DNA of 64,000 nt, taken from the NCBI GenBank assembly GCA_028571685.1, contig CM053141.1, forward strand, positions 77,175,833-77,239,832, written 5' to 3'. Within the stretch, counting starts at the first letter, position 1; each line of letters opens with the position of its first letter. Source of the stretch: Heterohyrax brucei. Lineage: Eukaryota; Chordata; Mammalia; Hyracoidea; Procaviidae. Of the stretch, positions 34,228 to 45,217 are shown in pieces. The position numbers and the translations under genes were made by a program. Under the pieces are notes generated by a model that did not search any database, was not told the DNA's origin, and was given only the letters and a program-made list of their open reading frames with translations.

Positions 34228-34372
34228 CCACTGGTAGCCATTAGTTAAGCGTTCAGTTTCTAACCAAAAGGTCGGTGGTTTGAATCTACCAGCTGCTGTG
34301 GGGGAATAAAATTTGGCTCTGTCCTGTAGAGCTGCTGTGAGTTGGAACGGATCCACAGTAATGCTTTTCATT
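34228..34372 (+). repeat. AfroSINE-type SINE
   Basis: Sense copy: gttaagcgttcagtttctaa, ggtcggtggtttgaatctac and gtgagttggaacggatccac. Confidence 0.8.
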
Positions 34373-35204
34373 TTTCGGTGGGGGCATGCTGTGGGGAAGG
34401 AGGGGTGGTAGCACACCTGAAAGTTTACACGAATAGGATTAGTTGTGTGGGAACTTAACAGGCCAGAAAGACCACCTAGTGACATCAGCTGACCTCATGG
34501 GACGTAGACTAATGAAATCAACTGTGACTACATAATGGGGCCTCCAAATAGGTTCTGGACTTGGAAACTTCCTGGTTGGGGAGCAGCGTGTATGCATGTG
34601 TACAAACTCTGTGTCAGGGACCCTCTTGGGTTTCATCCTGTGTGTCTCTTTGTATCCTTTTTGCTGTAACAAAATGGTAATTGTAAGTAATGCAATTTAC
34701 ACATCCACTACGAGTAGTTCTAGTAAATGATCAGGCCCAAATGAGTAGTGGGAGCCAACAGTTCAGAAGCGAGAGGACTGCAGACCTCTGAGCTTATAGC
34801 TCAGACATCCTTAGGTAGGGACAACTCCAAATATGCAGCCAGTGGTTAGACGAGAGGTCTGTTGTAGGGACTCCCAAGCTTGTCGCTGGTGTCTAAGGTC
34901 TTAGGCATACTTGGTAGTCTAGAGAATTGTCTCTTTTAGCTTGTGAGGTCTCATGTAACTTTGGGTGGTTTGTGTCAAAGGAGAAGGCACTGAATCCATC
35001 GCTCGTATCAGGACAAGTGGAACAGAGGGGAACAGAATTCAACTGACTTGATTGATTATCACATTATCTCATGGAGTTGCTGAGAGGCTTCTATGAGATA
35101 AAATGGAAAAAACACTTAGAAAAACATCAGGTATATCATTAGTGCTATCATTGTTGTTCATTTTATCGTATTATTCATTTGATACATATAAATGGAGCAG
35201 CTAG
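34373..35204. other. No identifiable gene; MIR trace near the end
   Basis: No recognised repeat until a weak MIR-like stretch at about 35060-35170 (tgctgagaggcttctatgag). Nothing coding. Confidence 0.4.
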
Positions 35205-36785
35205 TATGAAGGAAGGAATAAACAGAGTCATTGTACTGAAAAGAATTGGTCAATGATTGACCTTTTCAAGAGGTAGCATGTGATCAGGAACTGATGGTAC
35301 TAAAGGAAGAAGTCAAAGCTGCTCTGAAGGCACTGATAAAAACAAAGATCCAGGAATGGATTGAGTATTGAGGTGTTTCAACAGACAGATGCAGCACTGG
35401 AACTACTAACCCATCTATGTCAATAAATCTGGAAGATAGCTACCTGACCAGCAGATTGGAAGAGATCCATATTTATGTCTATTCCCAAGAAAGGTGATTC
35501 AACTGAATATGGAGATTATCAAACAATATCATTAATATCATGCACAAATAAAATTTTGTCAAAGATCATTCAAAAGCAACAGCAACAGCATATCGACAAG
35601 GAACTGCCAGGTATTCAGGCAGGATTCAGAAGAGGATGTGGAACCAGAGATATTTCTGCTAAACATCAGATGGATCTTGGCTGAAAGCAGAGAATACCAG
35701 AAAGATGTTTACTTGTGTTTTGTTGACTATGCAAAAGCATTTAATTGTGTAGATCACAACAAATTATGGGTAACATGGTGCAGAATGGGAATTCCAAAAC
35801 ACTAATTGTACTCGTGAGGAATCTGTATACAGATTTGGGGGCAGTTATTCAAACAGAACAAGGGACACTGCATGGTTTAAAGTCAGGAAAGGTGTGGATC
35901 AAACCTGTATCATTCCACTGTACCTATTCAATCTGCATGCCAAGAAAAAGTCTCAGAAATTGGACTGTATGAAAATAGCAGGGCATTGGGATTGAAGAAA
36001 GACTCGTGAATAACTTGTGTTACGCAAATGATACAACCTTGCTTTCTGAAAGTGAAGAGGGCTTGAAATACTGATGGAGATCAAAGATCACAGTCTTCAG
36101 TATGGATTATACTTCAATATCCTCACAACTGGACCAATAACCAACATCATGATAAATGGAGGTAAAAACCAAAAGTTGTCAAAGATTTCGTTTTACTTAG
36201 ATACACAGTCAACAGTCAGGAAGCAGCAGTCAAGAAATCAAAAAGCATATTGCAACGGAAAAATATGCTTCAAAAAACTTCTTTAAAGTGTTGAAAAGGA
36301 AAGCTATCACCTTGAAGATGAAGGTGTGCCTCACTGAAGCCATGGTATTTTTCACTCACATCTTATGCAGGCAAAAGATGGATGATTTATAAGGATGACA
36401 GAAGAACAGATGCCTTTGAATTGTGTTAGCAAAGAATATTGAATATATTACGGACTGTCAAAATAATAAACAGATCTGTTTTGGACGAAGTATAACCAGA
36501 GTGCTTTTTAGAAACAAGGATGGTGAGACTATGTCTCACACACTTTGGACATGTTGTCAGGAAGGATCAATGCCTGGAGAAGGGCATTATACTTGGTAAA
36601 CTACAGGGTCAGTGAAAAAGAAGACGACCATCAATGAATAGACTGACACAGTGGCTGCAACAATGGGTTTAAGCCTTACAAACGATTGTAGGCGTGGCGC
36701 AGGACTGGGCATTGTTTCATTTTGTTGCACATAGGTTCGCTGCTAGTTAGAACCCACTCAGTGGCACCTAACAATAACAACAACA
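35205..36785 (+). pseudogene. RTE-type LINE, decayed ORF
   Basis: Second RTE copy, with more of the 5' RT region than the first. At 35475-35684 a 69-codon open piece gives SIPKKGDSTEYGDYQTISL and IQAGFRRGCGTRDISAKHQM, the RT finger region. AFNCVDHNKL (motif A side) follows in another frame. Motif C is at about 36018-36045 and reads CYANDTTLLSESEEG, so YADD has become YAND. The C-terminal FGHVVRKDQCLEKGIILGK-like block is at 36541-36600. The 3' end carries tagttagaacccactcagtg, gcacctaacaat and then an acaacaacaata repeat. Frames are broken throughout. Confidence 0.88.
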
Positions 36786-37229
36786 ATACATGCCTAGTTC
36801 TGAGCTAGGTATCAGATAGGGCAATTAAGAAGCTTAATTTTCCTTAACAACAGTCATGCTGCAGGGACTCCTTTATAAACAAAGATAACTTGGGAAGACA
36901 AAGGAAGAAACTTTCAAAGCAGAAAGTAAGTAGCCTTGTCTTAGCAGACCTCACAGAGGACAATGGATCAAGCAGGAAAAGAAAGAAGTTCCTTTGTGGC
37001 CTACAGCATAAAGATCGTATCTTATGCAGATAGCCTCAATGTCTAACACACACAGTTCTTGGTACTTAGTAAAAATTGAGTAGCATGAAGAGTCCTGATC
37101 ACTTCTCACTCTATACATATATTTTTCTGTGTGAACAACATGAAGCAGCTGGACCTGAATCTATTAATTTATTACATCCTGGAAAATAAAGAAACATTGT
37201 ATTTTTCCTTGTGTGCCCACTATCTGGAT
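36786..37229. other. No identifiable gene
   Basis: A short MIR-like trace follows the RTE end (ttctgagctaggtatcagat). The rest is unassigned. Confidence 0.4.
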
Positions 37230-37392
37230 CCAAACCCAAAACCCATTGTTGTGAGTTAATTCTGACTCATACCAACCCTATAGGACAGAGTAGAACTGCC
37301 AGATAGAGTTTCCAAGGAATACCTGGTTGATTCAAACTGCTGGCCTTGGGTTGTTAGATGTAACTCTTAACCGTTATCCCACCAGGTTTTCC
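37230..37392 (-). repeat. AfroSINE-type SINE
   Basis: Antisense copy: gttgtgagttaattctgact, cataccaaccctataggaca, gagtttccaaggaatacctg and cgttatcccaccaggttttc. Confidence 0.88.
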
Positions 37393-37499
37393 AGTATCTG
37401 AATATTAAGTCTAAAATATGCTTGAGGAGATGATAGATCTAGGTATTTATTGAATATATTTGCTCTGGAATCCCTAAGGCAGGAGAGACAGAAAAATAA

Positions 37500-37805
37500 T
37501 GTAAGCCAAATATGCAATTTCAAATTTTCTAGTAGTCACACTAAAAAAAGAAAAAAAAATGACAGGTGAAATACACCTTAATAATACATTTTACTTAGCC
37601 CACTACATTAAAAATTTATTTACAATTGTAAATAAATTGCAATTGTAATTGATATACAAATTATCAGTGAGTTATTTGATTTTTTTTGGACTCTCTTTAA
37701 ATTATAGCATGTGTTTTACACTTGGAGTACATCTCAATTCATATTAGCCACATTTTAAGTGCTCAATAACCACATGTGACCAACAGCTGCCATACCAGAT
37801 AGCAC
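37500..37805 (-). repeat. Old hAT-like non-autonomous repeat
   Basis: gcaatttcaaattttctagt, agtcacactaaaaaaagaaa, tagccacattttaagtgctc and aataaccacatgtgaccaac match the family also seen at 25225-25390 in the other orientation. The family class is inferred. Confidence 0.6.
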
Positions 37806-39229
37806 AGACCGTAAGTTTTTGAAAGATTTGGGATTAAAAGGAAATAATTGATACCTGATTATATTTTCTCCAAAAAAAAAAAAAAAAAAAGAAAACAAAA
37901 CAAAATATTTTGGAGGACACTGTATGTTACACACAGTTTTCTAAGGCAAAGCATACTAATAGTTTTTTCAGTAATCGCCTCTCTAATAATTTTTTTAAAG
38001 AATAAAGGAAATCACAAATCTGGCCTGATGACTTGCTGGACATAGTGATTAATTAAGACATATGGGTGAGCATAAAGCAAGATTTCCTCCTACAATCAGT
38101 CTTCCGCTGACCTTCATTAAGGACAAAGCATTTTAATGGATGAAACCTTCACCTTTAATAAGCCTTTACTCTGTTATTTCCTATGGAACCATTCATTAGA
38201 TTAACAAAACAATGGTAGCTGACTAATGACAGTGCTGTGGTCAAAACCCCAGGGATAGCCCTTGTCACCATTAGCGCCTCAAGGCAAAATGTCACTCAGG
38301 CCAACTTGTCCAATCCAGTCAAGAAGAGTTTGACCTATAATTGCATTCAAAGAGTTCAAGAGCTCAAGAGGTTACAGAAGGGGTGGCGAGATCCAGGTTT
38401 TGTATCATCATGTCAGCTTCAGAAGAAGATGTATGAGTGCCTAAATGAAGATTGATATGGGCAAGGATGAGGCCTATTTGTTTTCTGCTTCCAAGTGATG
38501 TTCCTATTTACCACTGACTGTTTTGTTGTGTTGTTGCAAAGAGAGTATCAAGAATTCCTATATGGTCTTCACCCAGGTTCTCCTTACATAACCATGGTAC
38601 ATTTGCCAAAACGAAGAAGTTAGCATTGTCCCATAACTATTAACTAAACTCCAAACTTTACACTGACTTTTGGAAAAAGTTTGTACTTTTGAATCTCAAT
38701 AGGAAGAATTATTAAAAAAAAAAAAACAACAAAGCACAGAAACACCTATTGATCTGAGTAATAATTTTAAAAAATGATAGCCTCTGTCCTGGAGACACTA
38801 GGGTTAAGGTTGAAGGAAGGCAAAAGACAAAGCGACGCTATCAGCCCAGGAACTTATCTTCCCAGCACCAACAGAGATAAACTTTATCATTTAGATTCAG
38901 ATCAAAGGCTATCTTGTATTTAAAGCCTTTCTTGATTGTACTGCAGTAGTTAAGGTCTGCAGTGGAGAACAAATCTTTAAAACTCTGTTGTATTTCCTGG
39001 CACTCAAATGTCAGCTAAAAGAACAAAAGAAACCAGTGTCTCAAGGAGCAGTTATTATAGCTTCCCTGCCCTCACTTTTTGCCACATCCCATTCATGTTA
39101 GCTAATGTGCTTTCTGAAAGCATCCTGAAGATGTTATATATGAAGAGCTTGAGTCATTGGAAGCGAGCTATGTATTTCTAAAGAAGTGTAACTGAGGAAT
39201 CTCCATGGATAACCGAGCACATTTAAGTA
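37806..39229. other. No identifiable gene or repeat
   Basis: Apart from A runs at 37874-37890 and 38713-38726, nothing is recognised. A 72-codon frame at 38237-38455 has no family features. Confidence 0.4.
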
Positions 39230-39275
39230 GGGTCTCTGTGAGTTGGAATCAACTTGACAGCAGTGTAATTTTTTT
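39230..39275 (+). repeat. SINE 3' tail fragment
   Basis: Only the tail: gggtctctgtgagttggaat, caacttgacagcagtg, then a T-rich run. Confidence 0.65.
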
Positions 39276-39299
39276 GTTTGTTTGCTTGTTGACTGTTAC

Positions 39300-39706
39300 A
39301 CTAAATTCATAATGTTTTCACTGGCTAATTCTTTTCAGAAGTAGACTGACGAGTCCTTCTTCCTAGTCTGTCTTAGCATGGAAGCTCAGCTGAAACTTGT
39401 CTACTATGGGTGACCTTGCTGGTACCTGAATGCCGCTGGCATAGCTTCCAGAGTCACAGCAACAAGCAAGCCTCCACTACAAACAAGTGGGGGCTGCTCA
39501 CTAGGGAGAAGGACTTTATGCTTGGTGGAGGGGAGGGTCAGTAAGAAAGAAGAAGACCCTCGACAAGCTGGATTGACACAGTGGGCCCAACAATGGGTTT
39601 AAGCATAAAAATGATTGTGGATATGGCGCAAGAACAGGCAGTGTTTCATTCTGTGGTTCACAGGGTCGCTCTGAGTTGGAACCAACTTGACAATACCTAA
39701 CAACAA
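39300..39706. mobile_element. RTE derivative (copy C) with inverted left module
   Basis: The left 190 bases are the antisense version of the left module of the RTE derivatives (cttcttcctagtctgtctta, gccgctggcatagcttccag, caacaagcaagcctccacta). The right 215 bases are the RTE 3' region in sense (gagaaggactttatgcttgg, aagaagaccctcgacaagct, ttggaaccaacttgacaata, then caacaacagc). One element with its 5' part inverted, as produced by twin priming. Confidence 0.8.
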
Positions 39707-39844
39707 CAGCATTACCCCAAAATGAGATCGGGAGGAACTGATTTTCTCAGTTTGCTACTGATTTTGAGTTCAATAGATACGATTTGGTACTATCCTGAGT
39801 GTACTCTGAGGGTCGTTTCTATTGGAACACAGATATACAGGAAG

Positions 39845-39985
39845 TTGTTCTCTCTACTAAATTCTAAATCCCTTGATGACAGGGACTGTGAGACATCTGT
39901 CTTATATAGTTTTTCCCATCTGTAGATCCTCAAGGCCTGAAACAACCCCCAGTGTTGATTTGGTACTCAATAAGTGTCCTTGGGC
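39845..39985 (+). repeat. L2-type LINE 3' end
   Basis: aatcccttgatgacagggac, tgtgagacatctgtctt and tttggtactcaataagtgtc follow the L2 3' end order. Confidence 0.7.
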
Positions 39986-40161
39986 CAACAATGTATGAAG
40001 AAATATCACATGGCTAGATGAAGCTTAGACTCTGGCAAGAAGCATAGAGAAGGGAAAAATGATTACTGTAGAATGAGGTTAAGTGCCATTAGAGGTGCAG
40101 AAGAAAGTGCTGTTAATGTTCAAAGAATGTAGGCAAATAAGGAAAGGTAAGCCCTACTGGA

Positions 40162-40638
40162 ATGGAACCCTAGTGGTATAGTGGTTAAGCATTCAGCTGC
40201 TAACTGAGAGGCTGGTGGTTTGAACTCACTAGATGCTGTGTGGGAGAAAGATGTGGAAGCTGGCTTCTGTAAAGATTAAACTAAACGAATCCAACTGCCA
40301 TCAGGCAGCTTCCAACTCATAACAAGACCTTGTAGGACATGGTAAAACTTGCCCAGTAGGATTTGCAGGACTGTAATCTTTACAGAGAAACCCTGGTGGC
40401 AGAGTGGTTAAATACCACTTCTGTTAACCAAGGTCAGTGGTTTGAGTCTGTCAGGCACTCCCTGGAAAACCTATGGAACATTTCTACTCTTTCCTACAGG
40501 GTTGCTGTGTGTCGAAATTGATTTGATGGCAGCAAGTTTGTTTTTTTGTTTGGAATTTTTACAGAGGAAGCCTTGGTGGTGTAGTGGTTGAGAGTCTGGC
40601 TGTTAGTCAAAGCGTCAACAGTTCAAATCCATCATTAA
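40162..40638. repeat. SINE cluster with an opposed half-copy
   Basis: A sense SINE head (40162-40283, gtggttaagcattcagctgc to ctggcttctgtaaagattaa) is followed by an antisense SINE 3' half (40284-40378, ggcagcttccaactcataac to gactgtaatctt). Then comes a complete sense SINE (40388-40557) flanked by a 9-bp TSD tttacagag (40379-40387 and 40558-40566), and then a sense SINE head (40567-40638). The middle copy is the latest arrival. Confidence 0.75.
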
Positions 40639-42229
40639 GTTCTTTGATGATAAATTAGAAAATCAGAATTTTCCTGTGTTTCTAACACAGGAATTGATGC
40701 TATGTTTAATTTTCTGTATCTGTCCTACCAATAAAATGCAAAGAAAAATATCAAAGAGCCAAGCCAGTGCCATCAAGTTTTGCTAAATAAGAATTATAAA
40801 AGCGGGAGCTTTTAAGCCTATTTTTAAAAATTTAAGTTATGTGATCAAGCTGAGCTGAGGATTTTGAACACAAGCTGAATAGTCTGCTTTGCATTGTTAT
40901 GAGTTGAAAAACCTGTACTGAATTGCAGATCTACTCAGAGTCCAAAGGGTAACAGGAGTATCTCCTGGGGGCAAAGTGCTCTTACTTACAGCAAAGAAAG
41001 GGTTCATGAGTATCAGATCAGTAGCTCTTTTCCCCAAACTTTCTATTCAATGGAATAGCCCTTTAGGCTTCTATGAAAATCTTTTGAAAAGACACATTGA
41101 GCTACTTTGTTGGGTGACGGTGTTTATTTTCCCAGGGCCCTCTACTGCTCGCACTGGGTAACTCAGTTGCTGACTCTGAGTGGTGAGGCCTCTGTGTTCC
41201 CAGCTCCGTGCTTGCTGGGTGTGAGGACAGAGGCTATTACAGCAGTAATTGTTGGGTACGCTGTGTTTGCACATCTGCGGTGGCCTTCTGAATTGAGTTT
41301 CGGACTAGAGCCAGAGCCTCCATTATTTTCACTGTCACACCATTGAGGGAAATGAGATTATGACACAAATCGCTCACGTGACTCCAGCCGGGAAGGTTAG
41401 CCAGATACTGCAGAGCTAATTCCACAGCCACCATGGCCCCTGACGATAATTACAATGTGACCACAGGGGATCACCTTCTAATAGGCTTTTGTTCATTCAA
41501 TTCAGAATCTGTTGTGTGCTCCGAGTTTGGGTAATTAAAGTTGTGTCTCAGAAGCCACATGTGGTACTTCATAATTATGTAGTCAAGTCTAAGAGGAAAC
41601 TGAGGTGACTGACACCCAGGCAGGAGGGAAGAGCAGGGGCCCAGGTGACAAGGAAGAAAAAAAAGCAGTCCCCTCATTTGGGAACAGGGCTGTAGTGTTC
41701 GCTCCCTAGCATCAAATGCTTTATTTATTTTAAAACAAAAATGAGTAATTATAGCCCTTCTTGGCTCAATCCCTCACTCTCCAGAGGGCCTTTTCCTAGT
41801 CCACTCCTATTACTTCCAACAAAAGAACAGTAGCTGATCTGAGCAATGAAGAAACCATAAATGGCTTATGTAAACACCATAACAGTTTAATTATTTAATC
41901 ATTTGCATGTTGAATGATTTGCATCAAAGCAGGAAAAAGCCCATGTTGGAATCTGGCCTATACTCATCTCATTTCTCCCTGGAGAAAAGAGTCCAAATTG
42001 TAAACCTCTTAAATTTTAGAGAAATGTGAAATATGGAAAACTAAGATTTGTTATTTCAAGGATGCAATATTAGAAAAGAGAACAAACTCCAAAATTGTAT
42101 CCTGTCCCTGTGAGCCATAGTTCCCAAGCCAGTGTTTGGCTGTCAAAGAAGCAAAGAGGTTCATGTTCCCCATATGGTATATGCTTACAAGGACATTCTC
42201 TGATGTAGGTATAGACTGTCTGCTTTAGA
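40639..42229. other. Largest repeat-poor stretch in the window
   Basis: I recognise no interspersed repeat in about 1.6 kb, while most of the window is repeat-dense. Overlapping open frames at 41071-41434 on both strands have no family features. Such a repeat-free block may be under constraint or simply old unique DNA; an octamer pair lies at 41901-41924. Confidence 0.45.
41901..41924 (+). promoter_or_regulatory. Two POU-octamer motifs 16 bp apart
   Basis: atttgcat occurs at 41901-41908 and again at 41917-41924 within AT-rich homeodomain-like sequence (tttaattatttaatc just upstream). ATTTGCAT is the canonical OCT/POU binding octamer. Function is inference; two exact octamers this close is uncommon by chance, but the region is AT-rich. 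Confidence 0.35.
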
Positions 42230-42432
42230 AATAAGTCACCGGTGAGTGGACTTCAACTCACGGGGACCTCGTGTGTGTCAGAGCAGAACAGAGCCTTGTA
42301 GGGTCTCCAATGACTGATTTTTCCAGAAGATCGTCAGGCTTTGCTTCCAAGACACATCTGGGTGGACTCAGATCTCCAGTTTTTGGGCTAGCAGCCAAGA
42401 GTGTTAACTATTTAGATCATTCAAGGGCTCCA
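42230..42432 (-). repeat. AfroSINE-related SINE variant
   Basis: Antisense variant: gagtggacttcaactcacgg, cagagcagaacagagccttg, acacatctgggtggactcag and gctagcagccaagagtgtta. It groups with 9471-9670 and 23242-23458. Confidence 0.75.
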
Positions 42433-43377
42433 TGCTTTGGCAAATGGGTGCCTCTTCAGCACTCGAAGATGAGGTCCTAGATTTTCTGAAGACTCTATAT
42501 ATGAAAGATAACTGTCTCATTCTGTTTAAAAATGAAATGTTAGTACGGGACATCTTTTATCTGAAATCATTAGAATGTTTAGAGGATTCTTGGAATATAC
42601 TTCTTAAGAGCTTTGAATTCCTAAAACTTAAAAGTAGAATTCTGCTTTATTTTAACATAGAACATCTTTTCCCTCAAGTCTTGCCAGGTAGAGAACAAAC
42701 CCCATCAACAATCTTTCCTGTCTTTCAAACCTGGCTGTCTCTTCTGAAGTACAGCAAATTATTCTTCACCCAACATGGAAACAACAACTGATATTCAAAA
42801 TTCCTAAGCCTTTCTTTTCATGAAAAAATGAAACACACTTCATACTGAGCACCATATGGTGTTTGTGAAGAGTGGACAGGCAGATGCCTCCTAATTAAAG
42901 CATTAAAGTTTGTCATGAGCGATGGCAGCCACAGATGATTGTGGCTGGGTGTGTGGGTGTGTATGGCGGGGGTAGGTGGCCAAGGATCCCAGGGAGTGGA
43001 TAAAGTGGTAGGCTGACACCCAGCTTTTTCAAACACACTGTCTGATTGGTCCTCAGGGAGTTGATAATGGCAAGAGGCAGTTAATTTGAAGATAATTGAG
43101 AGATCTCTCTCCTGTCTGCACACAATAAAACAAGGTATCGGGCCTCAGCTGGCACTTGCACTCTGGCAGGAAGAAAAGGGTCCGGGATTTGTCTGCTAAA
43201 GCTGCCACCTCATTTTCACTTTCTCACACAAAGCTGGGAAACTCTTTTCCTGTCCTCAACCCCTCCCATGAACAAAATCCCAGACTCACACCCGTGTTTA
43301 TTGTTTCAACACATTAGAACATGAATAAGAGTTTCTACAGAGAGAGGGTATTAGAAGAATAAAAATCTCTTCTAGCC
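42433..43377. other. No identifiable gene or repeat
   Basis: A 119-codon frame (42432-42791) shows no domain. The stretch 42880-43140 (cctaattaaagcattaaag; aattgagagatctctctcct) has a repeat-free look, but I can assign no role. Confidence 0.4.
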
Positions 43378-43555
43378 TTTGAATCACTGACCCTACTCAT
43401 AGTGACCCTATAGGACAGAATGGAATTAGCCCACATGGTTTCCAAGGCCGTTATCTTTACGGAAGCAGACTGCCACATCTTTGTTTCCTGGAGTGGCTGG
43501 TGTGTTCCAACCTGGTTAGCAAGTGAGTGCTTAACCACTGTACCACTGGTTGTCC
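43378..43555 (-). repeat. AfroSINE-type SINE, long form
   Basis: Antisense copy: catagtgaccctataggaca, ctttacggaagcagactgcc, ttaaccactgtaccactggt. Confidence 0.87.
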
Positions 43556-43814
43556 TCATTAGAATATTAGAGATGAGCTGTTCTCCAGGAAAATAAGGGC
43601 TGTACCTCTGAAAACAAAAGTCAAAAGATCAGCCCCCAAGGGAGGATCTTCCCAGGTGTGAAGTTTTCTGTGAGAAGGTGAACTGGCTTTTTGAAATCAT
43701 TTTTCTCTGTCTCAGCATTCCTGGTGCTGTGTGCAAAACTGTCCTCAAGCAATACAGTCTAGACTACTAAAGAATTTTCTCATGTTAACTTGTGCGTTCG
43801 GCTCTAACCCTTTG

Positions 43815-44006
43815 TGCTGTTGCTATTGTGCACCGTTGAGTCAACTCTGACTCATAACCATCCACAGGACAGAATAGAACTGCCCAATAGGGTTTCCAGG
43901 ACAAGAGATGACCGCTTCTTTCCCCCATGGAATGGCCGATGGGTTTGAACCACGGCCGTTTTGATTAGCAGTGGAGTGTTTAACCACTGTGTCACCAGGG
44001 CTCGTT
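43815..44006 (-). repeat. AfroSINE-type SINE, long form
   Basis: Antisense copy: ccgttgagtcaactctgact, aatagaactgcccaataggg, ggtttgaaccacggccgttt, aaccactgtgtcaccagggc. Confidence 0.88.
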
Positions 44007-44735
44007 CCCTTTGTGTAGTAGATGGGAGCTACAGAGAGATCATGTATGAAGAGTGGTTTTAAACAAGGCTTAACAACTGCCTTAGCAAGTCACACTACAG
44101 ATTGGATGAGGTAAATCATAATAAGTAGGAAGGATTTTCTTTGAAGAGTTCCTCTCTCTGTCCTGCCTGTTACCTCAGCTACTTTCAGTTGCTTTTAGGG
44201 CAGATTCCTCATAAATTCTAGGAAACCTTAAGTCAAGTATGTGTTAAAGTATTCTGATTGCCTCTTTTAACACATACATATGAAGAATTATTGGAAATTA
44301 AGATTACAGAAGTGCGAACAGGAAGGTTGCTTTATTCCCTCAGGACTGGGAAACGTAGTGGTGACAAGCTCACGGGTCTAACATTGACAGAAAACATTAA
44401 AAAGTGGAGACAGCGAGATTGACCAGACATTCCACATCAGCAAAGCCCTGAGAAGGAAGAGTGGGTGGGCTAGATCATGGAAAGAAGAATGGTGGGGGCA
44501 ATCCCAGAGGAGAAAGCCAGCCAAGGCAAGCTGAACTGGGCAATTAGCTAAGGACAGTTTGGGGTCATTAAAGTGGCTGGACAGCTGGGTTTGTTAATGT
44601 GATTTTAAATGTTTTTCAAGTGAAATGTATTTTTCTATTGTTATTATGGTAAATTGAGTTCGGGAAAATTACTCTTCCTCTGACTGATGAGATTGTGATA
44701 ACCTTCCCATCAGAGGGCTGTCTCCCAGTACCATA
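44007..44735. other. No identifiable gene; possible L2 trace
   Basis: The segment ccacatcagcaaagccctga at about 44435 has an L2-like look. No coding evidence. Confidence 0.4.
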
Positions 44736-44881
44736 AAATTCACTGCACTTGATTTAATCCTGACTCACAGTGAATTTATAGACAGAGTAGAACTTCCTCA
44801 TAGTTTCCAAGGTGGATTTGGATTGCCAGCCTTCTGGTTAGCAGCTGTAGTAACACTTAACCACTGCACCACTGGGTTTTC
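44736..44881 (-). repeat. AfroSINE-type SINE
   Basis: Antisense copy: gatttaatcctgactcacag, acagagtagaacttcctcat, cttaaccactgcaccactgg. Confidence 0.82.
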
Positions 44882-45147
44882 TGAGGAATGCTGTAGAGGT
44901 GGAAGTATTTGCCTGTGTCATAATTATAAAGAAGAGGTAGAGTGGGAATAAATGATAAAATTGTTGAGACTGTAAAAATAAATAACGAAACTAAACTCAA
45001 CAATTTTAGTTTGTCAAATGAGACCATAAAGAAAACTAAGAGATAAGCTCCAGGCTCAGAGACAGATATACACATATGTAGTAGAAGTAAGGTCTGGTTC
45101 TAAGGTTAGATGATAGATGCAGTTTTATCTTGATTCACAATCCACAT

Positions 45148-45215
45148 TATATATATGTGTGTGTGTGTATATATATATAATGTACACACACACATACACA
45201 TACACACACACACAG
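45148..45215. repeat. TA/TG/CA microsatellite
   Basis: (ta)n(tg)n(ta)n followed by (ca)n directly beside the left end of the mariner. Its TA-rich core is a plausible mariner target zone. Confidence 0.9.
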
Positions 45216-45217
45216 AG

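Noticed and set aside
45148-45215. Z-DNA-like or replication-related role of the TA/TG/CA tract
   Set aside because: Plain microsatellite; no additional sequence supports a function.
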